64,000 nt of DNA from Fasciola hepatica (taxonomy: Eukaryota; Platyhelminthes; Trematoda; Plagiorchiida; Fasciolidae). Below are positions 1 through 11,235 of the stretch, piece by piece (position 1 is the stretch's first letter; each line of letters begins with the position of its first letter). The stretch spans positions 8,134,501 to 8,198,500 of the forward strand of contig CANUEZ040000193.1 of assembly GCA_948099385.1 (NCBI GenBank), given 5' to 3'. A model generated the notes under the pieces. The model made no database searches, was not told the origin of the DNA, and saw only the letters and a program-made list of their open reading frames with translations. A program made the position numbers and the translations under genes.

Positions 1-1089
1 AGGCGGCAGATGAAACTTCTGCTGATGACGTACCTCACGTTTGCCGAGGCCCGGTTGACGAGCGAGCAATTCGTTGACGTACTCGATAAGACGGTTAAAC
101 AGTCCGTACTGTACTTCCAATACGTTTGCCAGCCCGTTTCACACAAACGCCTCAACTTAGGCCGATCAAAGAGATGACTCCCTAACACAAACCCAGTGCA
201 ACTCCACCTAAGCTCCACGTACCACGTCCTTCATGCAGTATGCTGTTCTTGTGGTTGAATGGTCCTATTCGCAAGGTGTGCCGCTAATCACAGTGCAATG
301 TGACGATTGCTACTTCTAAGGATCCGAAAAATGAGGACAATCCGGTATAAACACTGAAGATTTCGAGTGAATCGTGTACAGATCACTTCAGTTTCACCAA
401 GGCATGGGACGTCGATTCATGTCGAGTATCGGGAGCTGCTTGTCCATTATTCGGAAATCCGTATTTGACACGATTCTACCCGGTGTACCCATATAACACA
501 CTGATGTGCGCATTTACGGTGTTACTCATCGTCGACTTCCACTGTTGCGCGAGACTACATTGATGGCTCGTTTGGAAAGTGAATATATTCTGATACGCTT
601 CCCGATTTCCGTAGACAGTCCCCTGATTTTATGTTTGAAGGCCTTGCGTACATTGGAGCTACAGGCAACCCTCCAACTGACATCCAGTAATTCGGTGGAT
701 TAGCTTGTTATCCAGCAGTTAATCGTACAATACTTGAATAACGAAAGTAGCATGGCGGTTTAGCACGCGAAGTTGAGAGTGGGTGGTGATGCGGATCTCC
801 TGAAGCACTCAGTGTTGCCGTATGGTCAGAGCGAAGGCGTTTTGAAGATGCTATCCCAAATGGAACAAGACGGTGTCATTGTGTGTGTCTCCATCAACTG
901 GGGTGACTCCGATGGTGGTGGCGATGGTAAGTGATGGACAGACATATCGAAACTTGCGGTAACCACCGACTATTCTTGAATCCACGTTCAAAACGATACT
1001 CGGCAACCACGGTGGAACCGAGGAACTGCCAGAAATGCATGCTCGACAGCAAGTGTTCCTCAAAAATTGATCTGGCTAATGCATAATTG
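1..1089 (+). mobile_element. Ty3/gypsy-like LTR retrotransposon remnant A (gag tail, protease, start of RT)
   Basis: Decayed polyprotein of a gypsy-type retrotransposon, already internal at the left window edge. A damaged gag zinc knuckle (CCSCG) lies near 235-300. Protease-like sequence follows at about 430-700, including the flap/C-terminal pattern ISVDSPLILCLKALRTLEL (the family norm is GPSILGLKALKTL). The usual gypsy link to reverse transcriptase comes next: LKHSVLPYGQSEGVLKMLSQ near 800-855, then GVTP and SDGQT in shifted frames. RT motif A survives as KIDLANA at 1063-1083 and is followed directly by a stop. Fingers and palm beyond motif A, RNase H and integrase are missing. The same segment recurs at 27,720-28,625 with a similar but independent set of breaks, which confirms the assignment. 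Plainly non-functional. Confidence 0.72.
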
Positions 1090-1345
1090 TTGTTGTTGTT
1101 TGGTTGCACGTGGTTTCGGTTGGGAGCAATTACAACACATCCTATCCGCATGGGTGTTGTATACATTACAAGAAAACGTTTTTTTCTCTCTCGCCCTCTT
1201 TCTCGCTGGTCTGACTTGGGACTTATCATTTAGTCTGGAAATCGTAAAAGAGTTTCGGTGGTAATCAATGTGTAGTTGCGTTCCACATGATGCAGTATCA
1301 TGTGAAGCACGCAGCTTTGTTTCAATGGAATAATCTGCATTGAAG
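1090..1345 (+). repeat. Non-coding segment shared with 30,770-30,985 (possible LTR piece)
   Basis: Two blocks match the sequence following gypsy remnant B: around 1,105-1,165 (a GGTTTCG-like stretch, then GGGAGCAATT and ACACAT) and around 1,245-1,340 (TTCCACATGATGCAGTA and what follows). In both places the segment lies downstream of a gypsy coding remnant, so a 3' LTR or 3' non-coding region is the natural reading. Terminal TG...CA ends and a partner LTR were not identified. Confidence 0.45.
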
Positions 1346-1631
1346 TGGCACAGTGTCTAGTTAAAAACCGCGTAATATGCATTGCTGGTAATTCTTGCCG
1401 AGAGTATCTTCAGTGGTCTTCAGTATTCCACAACACGTCTTACGCTGTAAAAACCGCTTTCAGAATACGAGAATGTACGATTGATTTTAGACATTACTCG
1501 TACTTCGATTAAGTATTCGGTGGATTACCAAGCTGTCCCAAAAGTATAAGTTCATATTCGTCTGTATTTCCCTCAGGAACATTGATGTTTAAACAAGGGC
1601 TTTGTTCTAACTTTGCAGAAACTCATATTAT
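1346..1631. other. Unassigned spacer
   Basis: No coding motif, RNA gene or internal repeat was recognised between the gypsy-associated repeat and the first tandem unit. Confidence 0.5.
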
Positions 1632-2625
1632 GTGGAAAATCACCAGCTTTCTTCAACATTCCGTTGGTCAAAACTCTCTGTAGGATTACGTGTGTAGTTC
1701 TTTTCAACAAGAAAAGTATCAATCACTCATTTCATCTTGGTTTAAACTGACTGATTTTACCTGTTATGTACGAGTTTGCATTCTTTCCAATCATACGATG
1801 TACTATTGGCCAGCATGCGCAACAAAATCAGATTGACTCAAAACTAGGATATACACAGCTGTCGCCTAGTAATTCGGAACTACCAGCATTCAAAGACAAC
1901 CAAAACATGAGTGACCGAATGTAAGGGTATCTGTGTTTCATTGAATCGCTTGCAAACCGAAACTCTGTAGTTTAGGGGTGACAGTGAGTTGCACATTGGT
2001 GACCTCCGAAGAGAGACAGTGCAGGATCGGGTGAACCTCACCAAGCTGTTTCCAAATCATCCACTTTCACTAGTACATCCTACTATGCGTGGACCACCTG
2101 TCTGTTATAGTAGTAAGCTGCACTACGTTACCTCCACAACCAAAGCAGCATCAGTTGAGACAAGAAAGAATACTTGCAACCAGCAGACCTCACACGACAG
2201 ACCAGAAGAAGTTCCCTCACGGGTGCTTCGGTCAGTTTTTGTGCTGGGTTAGCGCCCCACTATCTTCTGGGTCAGACTTTTGGCTCAGTGAATACGAAGA
2301 GAGTATCCAAGAAATGTCTGTTGTGCGTTGTGGGCAGTCAACAAGAATGACATGCACAAAAATCTCCATCGTTTTTTCGGGAAAAACAGTTCGTATTTCT
2401 CTGCTCTTTAACTTTCTCATCCCAATTCGGAAAAGGTATGAGAGGCCAAAATGAGTCGCGACAGTGAACTTCCAAATCTTGGTACCGGTAACAAATAAGA
2501 GACATGAGAAAGCAGAATCGATTCTCCAACCTATACATTAGTCTCACTCAGCTGCTTTCAGCATCGGCACACATTGTCAAACGAGGCGACAAACTGCCAT
2601 ACTTGGAATTCCTCAGACGTTTAAC

Positions 2626-3263
2626 ATGGATGTGAGCAGTGTCCCGGAAACACGCATACAAGACCAAACTACTGTAATAACACTTTGCTCCCAAAGTGAA
2701 CACTGGGCTTCCCGTTTCACTCTACGCATGCCGGGTAATTCGGTGTCTGGTACTTGTGGTGAGGATGGCGTTGATATCGTTCGCGGCATGAAAACTGAGC
2801 GTGCACTACTCTACTGGATTCCAATGACCAGTCGTATATGTGCGATTCGGGTGAACAGTTCCGTACATGTAAACAGCACTAGACTGAAGAGTCCATGCCT
2901 GTTTGTCGTTTATGTGCATGCCCTAAATGACCGTACCTCGTCTGAGGTTAAAAATGAATACCACCATAATTTTATCAATTGATCCGTAGCATGCATTCAA
3001 CGGACATCATGGATGTTGTTGGTGAATTCAGTGTTCAGGTTGGAAGCCTCGATGAGACACAGCGAAATGAGGTAAACCGTTTCAACATTTCAACCGATGG
3101 AACCGATAACAGTGACCGACTCATTCAACTATGTCCTGACCATGGACTATTCCTAGCGAATACAAATTTCTGGCACAATGAGCTCCACCGGAAAACCTGG
3201 CACCCTGCTGCGTCTCAACAGCTTTGCACTCAGATCGACCATATTGCTCTTGGTTACCGCTGA
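2626..3263 (+). pseudogene. LINE AP-endonuclease domain, tandem unit 1
   Basis: Two adjoining open segments cover most of an AP-type (exonuclease-endonuclease-phosphatase) domain, which in LINEs nicks target DNA. The first (2,626-2,982) carries PETRIQD, the expected SETRIQD block with the catalytic Glu, then RGMKTERALLYWIP. The second (2,979-3,263) carries the position of the GDFN motif, changed to GEFSVQVG, then TDNSDRLIQLC, LANTNFWHNELHRKTWHP and TQIDHIALGYRW. A stop separates the two, and the downstream SDH block is degraded. The unit is then cut by the tandem junction at 3,718, so no reverse transcriptase follows this copy. Confidence 0.78.
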
Positions 3264-4712
3264 CACGGATCAACTCTAAACTGCTGATCATTTTGTTCCC
3301 CGTCTGTTGACAATGATCACGCAGCTGCCTGTGTGAATTCGAATCTGCTTCTCGACGGCGGCCGGAAATACGTCAAAGACTAAAATCCTCGTCGGCCACT
3401 ACTTGACGATATCAAAGAATGTGCCTCCATGCAGAAATATTGTAAAACTCAAGATTGGCACATTCTGTTTTATTTCACTATACTCCCTCTTTTATAGTAC
3501 ATAACGAGACCGTATTTGAAACCGCCCAGATGAAAAATTGAGCTACGTTCTATTCGTTCCTGATGTTATTACTTCGCTGTGGTTGTGTGCGAGGTTCAGC
3601 CTATTCAATCCATTTGATTTCACATTTTGCGTCGCTCAAACGATTCAAACGATGATTGCATCTGAAATGGAACCTCTTGATGTAAGTTATTATCTCAACC
3701 GTTTGGAACTTATATAAGGTGGAAAATCATCAGCTTTCTTCAACATTCCGTTGGTCAAAACTTTCTGTAGGATTACGTGTGTAGTTCTTTTCAACAAGAA
3801 AAGTATCAATCACTCATTTCATCTTGGTTTAAACTGACTGATTTTACCTGTTATGTACGAGTTTGCATTCTTTCCAATCATACGATGTACTATTGGCCAG
3901 CATGCGCAACAAAATCAGATTGACTCAAAACTAGGATATACACAGCTATCGCCTAGTAATTCGGAACTACCAGCATTCAAAGACAACCAAAACATGAGTG
4001 ACCGAATGTAAGGGTATCTGTGTTTCATTGAATCGCTTGCAAACCGAAACTCTGTAGTTTGGGGGTGACAGTGAGTTGCACATTGGTGACCTCCGAAGAG
4101 AGACAGTGCAGGATCGGGTGAACCTCACCAAGCTGTTTCCAAATCATCCACTTTCACTAGTACATCCTACTATGCGTGGACCACCTGTCTGTTATAGTAG
4201 TAAGCTGCACTACGTTACCTCCACAACCAAAGCAGCATCAGTTGAGACAAGAAAGAATACTTGCAACCAGCAGACCTCACACGACAGACCAGAAGAAGTT
4301 CCCTCACGGGTGCTTCGGTCAGTTTTTGTGCTGGGTTAGCGCCCCACTATCTTCTGGGTCAGACTTTTGGCTCAGTGAATACGAAGAGAGTATCCAAGAA
4401 ATGTCTGTTGTGCGTTGTGGGCAGTCAACAAGAATGACATGCACAAAAATCTCCATCGTTTTTTCGGGAAAAACAGTTCGTATTTCTCTGCTCTTTAACT
4501 TTCTCATCCCAATTCGGAAAAGGTATGAGAGGCCAAAATGAGTCGCGACAGTGAACTTCCAAATCTTGGTACCGGTAACAAATAAGAGACATGAGAAAGC
4601 AGAATCGATTCTCCAACCTATACATTAGTCTCACTCAGCTGCTTTCAGCATCGGCACACATTGTCAAACGAGGCGACAAACTGCCATACTTGGAATTCCT
4701 CAGACGTTTAAC

Positions 4713-5350
4713 ATGGATGTGAGCAGTGTCCCGGAAACACGCATACAAGACCAAACTACTGTAATAACACTTTGCTCCCAAAGTGAACACTGGGCTTCCC
4801 GTTTCACTCTACGCATGCCGGGTAATTCGGTGTCTGGTACTTGTGGTGAGGATGGCGTTGATATCGTTCGCGGCATGAAAACTGAGCGTGCACTACTCTA
4901 CTGGATTCCAATGACCAGTCGTATATGTGCGATTCGGGTGAACAGTTCCGTACATGTAAACAGCACTAGACTGAAGAGTCCATGCCTGTTTGTCGTTTAT
5001 GTGCATGCCCTAAATGACCGTACCTCGTCTGAGGTTAAAAATGAATACCACCATAATTTTATCAATTGATCCGTAGCATGCATTCAACGGACATCATGGA
5101 TGTTGTTGGTGAATTCAGTGTTCAGGTTGGAAGCCTCGATGAGACACAGCGAAATGAGGTAAACCGTTTCAACATTTCAACCGATGGAACCGATAACAGT
5201 GACCGACTCATTCAACTATGTCCTGACCATGGACTATTCCTAGCGAATACAAATTTCTGGCACAATGAGCTCCACCGGAAAACCTGGCACCCTGCTGCGT
5301 CTCAACAGCTTTGCACTCAGATCGACCATATTGCTCTTGGTTACCGCTGA
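4713..5350 (+). pseudogene. LINE AP-endonuclease domain, tandem unit 2
   Basis: Duplicate of the unit 1 endonuclease, with the same two open segments (4,713-5,069 and 5,066-5,350), the same stop between them and the same altered GDFN motif. The decay therefore predates the duplication, and the copy count reflects local duplication rather than separate retrotransposition. Confidence 0.78.
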
Positions 5351-6649
5351 CACGGATCAACTCTAAACTGCTGATCATTTTGTTCCCCGTCTGTTGACAA
5401 TGATCACGCAGCTGCCTGTGTGAATTCGAATCTGCTTCTCGACGGCGGCCGGAAATACGTCAAAGACTAAAATCCTCGTCGGCCACTACTTGACGATATC
5501 AAAGAATGTGCCTCCATGCAGAAATATTGTAAAACTCAAGATTGGCACATTCTGTTTTATTTCACTATACTCCCTCTTTTATAGTACATAACGAGACCGT
5601 ATTTGAAACCGCCCAGATGAAAAATTGAGCTACGTTCTATTCGTTCCTGATGTTATTACTTCGCTGTGGTTGTGTGCGAGGTTCAGCCTATTCAATCCAT
5701 TTGATTTCACATTTTGCGTCGCTCAAACGATTCAAACGATGATTGCATCTGAAATGGAACCTCTTGATGTAAGTTATTATCTCAACCGTTTGGAACTTAT
5801 ATAAGGTGGAAAATCATCAGCTTTCTTCAACATTCCGTTGGTCAAAACTCTCTGTAGGATTACGTGTGTAGTTCTTTTCAACAAGAAAAGTATCAATCAC
5901 TCATTTCATCTTGGTTTAAACTGACTGATTTTACCTGTTATGTACGAGTTTGCATTCTTTCCAATCATACGATGTACTATTGGCCAGCATGCGCAACAAA
6001 ATCAGATTGACTCAAAACTAGGATATACACAGCTGTCGCCTAGTAATTCGGAACTACCAGCATTCAAAGACAACCAAAACATGAGTGACCGAATGTAAGG
6101 GTATCTGTGTTTCATTGAATCGCTTGCAAACCGAAACTCTGTAGTTTAGGGGTGACAGTGAGTTGCACATTGGTGACCTCCGAAGAGAGACAGTGCAGGA
6201 TCGGGTGAACCTCACCAAGCTGTTTCCAAATCATCCACTTTCACTAGTACATCCTACTATGCGTGGACCACCTGTCTGTTATAGTAGTAAGCTGCACTAC
6301 GTTACCTCCACAACCAAAGCAGCATCAGTTGAGACAAGAAAGAATACTTGCAACCAGCAGACCTCACACGACAGACCAGAAGAAGTTCCCTCACGGGTGC
6401 TTCGGTCAGTTTTTGTGCTGGGTTAGCGCCCCACTATCTTCTGGGTCAGACTTTTGGCTCAGTGAATACGAAGAGAGTATCCAAGAAATGTCTGTTGTGC
6501 GTTGTTGGCAGTCAACAAGAATGATATGCACAAAAATCTCCATCGTTTTTTCGGGAAAAACAGTTCGTATTTCTCTGCTCTTTAACTTTCTCATCCCCAT
6601 TCGGAAAAGGAATGAGAGGCCACAGTGAGTCGTGAACTTGAATTGTTGA

Positions 6650-7240
6650 CAATTTTCTCTCCAAACTGGCTTTCCCGTTTCACTCTTCGCACGCCTTGTG
6701 ATTCTGTGTCTAGTGCTTGTGGTCAGGCTAGCGTTGGCACCGTTCTCGGCATGAAAACTGAGCGTGAACTGCTCGACTGGATTCCAATGAGCAGTCGTCC
6801 GTTTGCGGTTCGGGTGAATGGTTACATACTCGAAAACAGCACTAGACTAAAGCTTAGATGCCTGTTTTTTTTTTCAATGTATCCCTCCAAATGACTAACT
6901 CATCTGAGGCTAGAGACGCAAATTACCATGAGTAGTATCAATTGCTCCGTAGCGTGCGTTGAACGGACATCATGTATGTTGTTGGTGAACTCAGTGTTCA
7001 AGTTGGAAGTCTATAGGAGACGGAGAGAAATAAAGGAAACCGTTTTGACATTTCAATAGACCGAACCGATGAGGGTGACTGACTCATTCAACTATGTTCC
7101 GCCTATGGACTTTTCCTAGCGAGTGGATATTTATCGAACGAAATGCGCAACCGAGTAACCTGACACCCTGCTGAGTCTTCACAGATTTCGACTCAGATAG
7201 ACCATTTTGCTGTCGGTTACCGCTAACGCGGATCAACTCG
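6650..7240 (+). pseudogene. LINE AP-endonuclease domain, older diverged copy following tandem unit 3
   Basis: After about 6,600 the third unit loses near-identity and about 140 bp of 5' sequence. It continues as a more decayed endonuclease: GMKTERELLDWIPMSSR at about 6,749-6,800, the ASGYL/HNELH-like region near 7,110-7,160, and TQIDHFAVGYRW near 7,190-7,225. This copy, not the identical ones, is contiguous with the reverse transcriptase downstream and is likely the original LINE body. Confidence 0.68.
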
Positions 7241-7859
7241 AAACTGCTGATCAATTTGGTCCACGTCTATTGACAATGATCACACAGTTGTTCGTGTAAA
7301 ATTAATTCTACCTATCGTCGGTGGCTGAAATGACACCAAAGCCAATAGTCCTCGGTGGCCGCTACTGGGCAATATCAAAGGATCTCTTTCCTAGCAGAAA
7401 TATTGTGAAATTCAAGATTGACCCTTTCTGTTTTCTTTCAATGTATTCTCTCTGTTATAATACAAAGCTGTACCGTACATGATACCGCTCGGATGAAAAA
7501 TTGAACTACGTTCTATGCGTTCTTGAAGTTCTCACTTCTCAGTAGTTCTGTGCGGGTTCAGCCTATTCAATCGGTCGGGTAATATATTTGGCGTCGCGCC
7601 ATGGATTCAAACCATAAATTCTTCTGAAATGCAACCTCTTGATGTGAGTTCCACATCTTAACCGGTTGACGACTACATGGGATGTTTCAATATTTGGTAT
7701 TTTGCCCGAAAGCATTTCGATGATGCGAAGAGAGAGAACTGTGTATGCAATTTGTTTTGTGAATCCCCATACATTTTCCGAACCTTGTCTTGCCATTGAC
7801 ACTCCCTTCGATATCACAACTTTTCACGGGGTTGTCGATGAAGTGAAGTGCAAAGAAAC

Positions 7860-9187
7860 CAGATGAATAATGAGCAAAGTGCAGCGGGCTCTAATTGAGG
7901 CTGCTACTGCTGCCCATGATACAACAACCAGTTACTCACAGAAGCGATGGATATCTGCACCCTCAGTTGAGCTGTGAGATGCTCGCCGATCGATTTCTCC
8001 GGATTCCATAAATGATGGAACACAGAGGTGCCTCAAACGCTAACTGATTCGAAGCCTGAGAGACGGCCGTCAGTAGTGGCGAATTGCGAAGTACAGGGAG
8101 GTGGAAAAAGCTGCAGTGATTGGCAGCAGCTGCCGTGTTATCCGACTAAACTGAAACACTCGTTTTCGAAAGCCAGACTTTACTGAACTGCTCTAGAAGA
8201 CAAAGGGCTGACTGACTCAAATTCAGGAGCTTCGTCTAGTCCGTTGGCAGAAGCATTTAAAGAAAGCAGTTCAATTGGCCTTAATCTCCGACAGGCTTGT
8301 TAAGAAACGTCATAGCTCTAACTCTGGTTGTAGATATCGGTCCTCTGTCAGATTCGGAGTTTCTTCTTGGATTAGCCACCCAAAATACACGAGACCGCTT
8401 GATCGGTTGAGTTGCCCCCGTCTAGTTTCGAGGATGATGGATCATAATTGGTATTGGAGTCGATTCGGAAGGTCACAGGGAACAAATTTCAAAGAGTTGG
8501 ATTGAATTTGTCATTGGGCTAATTAACAGGAAGGATGGTGATTCTTCTTGTGGTAACCACCCGTGAGTGAGTTTGGTTAGCATCACATCTGTAATACTTG
8601 CATTTAGCATTCCCCACTCTTCATCAACCACTCGAGAACAGTGCCCTTGAGAGCATCAAGATGGGTTTGGACTTGATCTCTGTTGTGTTGATCATATCTT
8701 CACTCTCCGACAAATTTTCGAACACAGGCACACACTTAGTAGGTCAAATAGACTCCTTCTTGTTGATCTCTAAATTGTCCTAAACTCAGTTGACCACAAA
8801 GGTCTCTGACTTTGCGTCTTGTTGAAGGGTGTACCAGAGAAATTCCGTTCCACCAAAAAAGCCCCTTTTATGTGAACAGCCTAGGTCGTGTTAAGTTTTA
8901 CAGTTCTCCTTCACCACGAGAATTGGTGTTCATCGAGAGTACACCCCTCTCCCTTTCTCTTCACCTTCGTGATTGATACGGCCCTAGATACAGCACTTCT
9001 TTCAAGTGATGATAGTGGTATCAAACGTGGAAAGATGTTAGACCTTCAATATGCGAGTGACATCGTTCTCCTTTATGAAGATCCAGGTCAGTTGCAAGCT
9101 TTTATGAGCAGCATGAATAACTGTGTACCAATGTTTGGTATGCGTTTTTCAGGATGCTGTTGCAGGATTGGGTTGGTCCAACTCTAA
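7860..9187 (+). pseudogene. LINE reverse transcriptase, copy 1, with YASD in place of YADD
   Basis: Reading across frameshifts recovers the RTE-type RT order. A SCGNHP block lies near 8,546-8,566 (family CDNHRGISL). EHRHTLSRS appears near 8,725 and LNSVDHKGL near 8,785 (motif A region, family AFDSVDREVLW). PSPFLFTFVIDTAL lies near 8,950-8,990 (family PLSPFLFNFVID). The catalytic box is YASDIVLLYED at 9,050-9,082, followed by QAFMSSMNNCVPMFGMRFS. The second catalytic Asp is replaced by Ser, and the same replacement occurs in copy 2. Numerous stops make it inactive. The upstream part (about 7,880-8,260) contains the linker sequence also seen at 34,560-34,940. Confidence 0.75.
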
Positions 9188-9440
9188 ACCGTTCAAGATC
9201 TGGAGAACCGTAGATATGGTTGATAGGTTGTTTTCAGGGCAGCTGTATTTTACTCGGAGAAAAGATATCGGTTGAAATGTCATTGTGCATATAGAAAATT
9301 CTTTTGGCGTTTGCCAATCTGAGTCATCTGTGGCTTTGATACAAAATCTGTTCATCTATGAGGTCGGACGAACGCTGCCGCTGTAAGAAGATTATCGGTA
9401 TTTGAATACCAATGCCCGCATGTCAACTGTGATTATTATT

Positions 9441-10275
9441 ATCTTCATTGTCTTTTTTTCGATCGATTCAATTTTCTTAGGGTTGTCATAGTAGCTCATA
9501 GTCATCCTGAAGCCCCTTGTTCCCCAGCTTCTACGAAGAACCGCATCATATCCCCAGCTTTCGTGAACCCAGTGGTTTTGTCACCGGTGAGATTTTCAGC
9601 ACCAGTGACGCCAACCGTGACTTTCGCTTGAAACTCGATGGAAAGTTCCATCATTCGCGGCCGTCATCGCATTTGATAAACCATTCAGTTGGTTCACTCT
9701 CAAACCAGAAGGCACACTACAGTAGACGTTCGACTAGCGGCTCAGAAACGTGTCTTCTCCAGCTAGTGTGCATGCCTCTCTTAATAAAGTCGCGTATATT
9801 TGTTTGCCCCTTGCCTGCCTGCTTGTGCTCGTTACCCTATTTCTCGGGATATTTGATCTTCCTTGAATAATTTGTACACTATGGTCAGACTATAGGAAAT
9901 ACACATTTAAATAAACTACTGAATTTCTTAGCTCGAGCGAGTCCTTACCATAAAGATGTGTTAGAGCTTGAAAGATTGCATGTAGAATCTCTTCTTCAAA
10001 CTTATCGCTTTGTGTCTCTTATTGATAGCCGCAAACAAAACTGTGCCAATTTTAATTCCCATTACCTAGGCAATGAAATACATCGGACGAACTGTTGATA
10101 CCTCGCCTTTTTCGACTAAAACATCCAGTTGCTCTCATCGGATTCACTCGATTGCATGCACGCGTGAGTACAGATAAACACACAATATTACAGATGCAAG
10201 CCATGGCAGGACAGATTTGGGTACTGGCAGACAATGCCAGTTACCATATGATGCTCTTCTTTAAGTGGGATGAAA

Positions 10276-10277
<2 letters not shown>
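9441..10277. other. Unassigned region with one 117-codon open frame
   Basis: An open frame on the plus strand at 9,517-9,870 has no recognisable domain. Its 3' part contains CTCCAGCTA and an AATAAA, a pattern also seen near 11,925 in another repeat, so it is probably repeat-derived rather than a gene. Nothing else was recognised here. Confidence 0.4.

Positions 10278-10327
<50 letters not shown>
10278..10327. repeat. (TA)n microsatellite 1
   Basis: About 50 bp of uninterrupted TA dinucleotide. The IYIY frames across it on both strands are artefacts of the repeat. Confidence 0.97.
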
Positions 10328-10331
<4 letters not shown>

Positions 10332-10344
10332 ATACAAAGTAGTA

Positions 10345-10480
10345 TGTAAGCGTGTGGACGAAATTCTCCTGGAAGCACAAGACCGATTTTGCGGCTGTTG
10401 GTTCTCATCAGGTATGCGTACCCGGTACTCCTCTGCCCACTCGTTTTCATACTTGCACACTCATATTCCATACTCAATAG
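10345..10480 (+). repeat. Short dispersed repeat, copy 1 (matches 46,480-46,640)
   Basis: Shares an ordered series of blocks with 46,480-46,640 in the same orientation: GGACGAAATT/GGATGAAATT, then CGATTTTGCGG/GGTTTTGCGG, then CATCAGG/CATCTGATG, then ACCCGGTACTCCTC/ACCCGGTGCTCCTC. The family is unidentified. Confidence 0.55.
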
Positions 10481-10671
10481 GATCTAATTTCGATCGTCTG
10501 GAATATGAATGGATACTTTTCACTGAAGAGCCCACAAACGAATCACAACTAAGATTCATCATGGTTATTCGTGTCTGGTTCACTACATACTACTTACGTT
10601 CAATATGAGCGCCTACAATTGCAGCCTCGATTTTATCCTTTATTCATAGAAATGAATGTGAGCGTCAGTAT

Positions 10672-10674
<3 letters not shown>

Positions 10675-10746
<72 letters not shown>
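10675..10746. repeat. (TA)n microsatellite 2
   Basis: About 70 bp of TA dinucleotide with one TTTA interruption near the right end, 350 bp from the first TA array. Confidence 0.97.
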
Positions 10747-11001
10747 GAAGCGATCAGAAATAAACAGACAATACTCAATTGTGGCAAATTGGACATGCAA
10801 TCAGGTCCTTGTGCGAATATGTAACCACTCTTTTCCCGTTTCGATCGTCGTTCCACGAACAAGTGTGTAATATATAATGAAAGGTTAGGAAATATTAGCA
10901 ATTCCATGAAAATATTTTTAAATAAAGTGCTCACTACCAGTATTTCGGCAAATGAATCAAATGTGCCTTCAAGGAACTTCGAAAATATTATTCTTTGTAC
11001 T

Positions 11002-11235
11002 TTAGAAGGTTGAACGCAGGACGAGCACAAAGTCGAACACGTCTTTGTCCATCGCATTGTTCACTTCGTCGTCAATATCGGTTTTATGATCGTCATCATC
11101 AGCATTTTCTTCTTTTATCTCCGTGAAAATGAGCACGAAGTAACAAGACATATTTAACATCTGCTTTTGCTTGATGTCTTCCGTCAACAGTATATTGGCT
11201 AATCCAAATGTCTTGAACACCGCAACAGTATTCAA
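11002..11235 (-). CDS. Candidate exon or ORF with acidic C-terminus (unidentified)
   Basis: Open minus-strand frame of 77 codons that looks more coding-like than its surroundings, with an acidic stretch (ENADDDDHKTDIDDEV) and a defined C-terminus DFVLVLRSTF before the stop. No domain was recognised. A pyrimidine-rich tract ending in AG sits just before ATAAAAGAAG on the minus strand, so a terminal exon is conceivable. Chance openness is equally possible at this length. Confidence 0.22.
   Translation of the reverse strand: MNTVAVFKTFGLANILLTEDIKQKQMLNMSCYFVLIFTEIKEENADDDDHKTDIDDEVNNAMDKDVFDFVLVLRSTF

Larger units (their letters stand above)
1632..6602 (+). repeat. Tandem array of a 2,087-bp unit (two full copies and one partial)
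   Basis: The units begin at 1,632, 3,719 and 5,806, exactly 2,087 bp apart, each with GTGGAAAATCA(C/T)CAGC. Units 1 and 2 are nearly identical over their whole length; only a few single-base differences were seen (for example CACCAG/CATCAG, CTCTCT/CTTTCT, GCTGTC/GCTATC, TTTAGGG/TTTGGGG). Unit 3 matches until about 6,600, then passes into a clearly older, diverged version of the same LINE. Each unit holds about 500 bp of non-LINE sequence, then the LINE 5' region and endonuclease. It stops at a LINE position equivalent to about 7,660, so the array arose by duplication inside an existing insertion, probably by unequal exchange. An assembly artefact is possible. Confidence 0.9.
2145..9440 (+). 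mobile_element. RTE/SR2-like non-LTR retrotransposon, copy 1 (expanded by tandem duplication)
   Basis: LINE with an AP-type endonuclease followed by reverse transcriptase, the layout of the RTE-like LINEs often annotated in flukes as craniofacial-development-protein-2-like. Homology with the second copy (31,339-36,225) starts near 2,145. Order: 5' region (about 2,145-2,600), endonuclease (2,626-3,263 and its duplicates), linker (about 7,240-8,260), RT (about 8,400-9,187) and the start of the C-terminal region near 9,380-9,420 (RRLSVFEYQC), ending close to a short ATT-rich run at 9,430. Stops and frameshifts are frequent everywhere, so the copy is dead. RTE is favoured over CR1 from the endonuclease and tail motifs, but no alignment was run. 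Confidence 0.75.

Noticed and set aside
2232..2547. Minus-strand frames repeated in each tandem unit
   Set aside because: Repetition comes from the 2,087-bp duplication; the plus strand carries the LINE, and the minus frames have no domain.
1632..6602. CRISPR-like or satellite array
   Set aside because: Units are 2 kb, contain LINE coding sequence and have no spacer pattern.
9517..9870. A 117-codon plus frame as a gene
   Set aside because: No domain; its end shares a short pattern with repeat R2, so it is likely repeat-derived.
10188..11057. Several open frames on both strands with IYIYIY runs near the TA arrays
   Set aside because: Created by the (TA)n repeats; the flanking codons show no domain.
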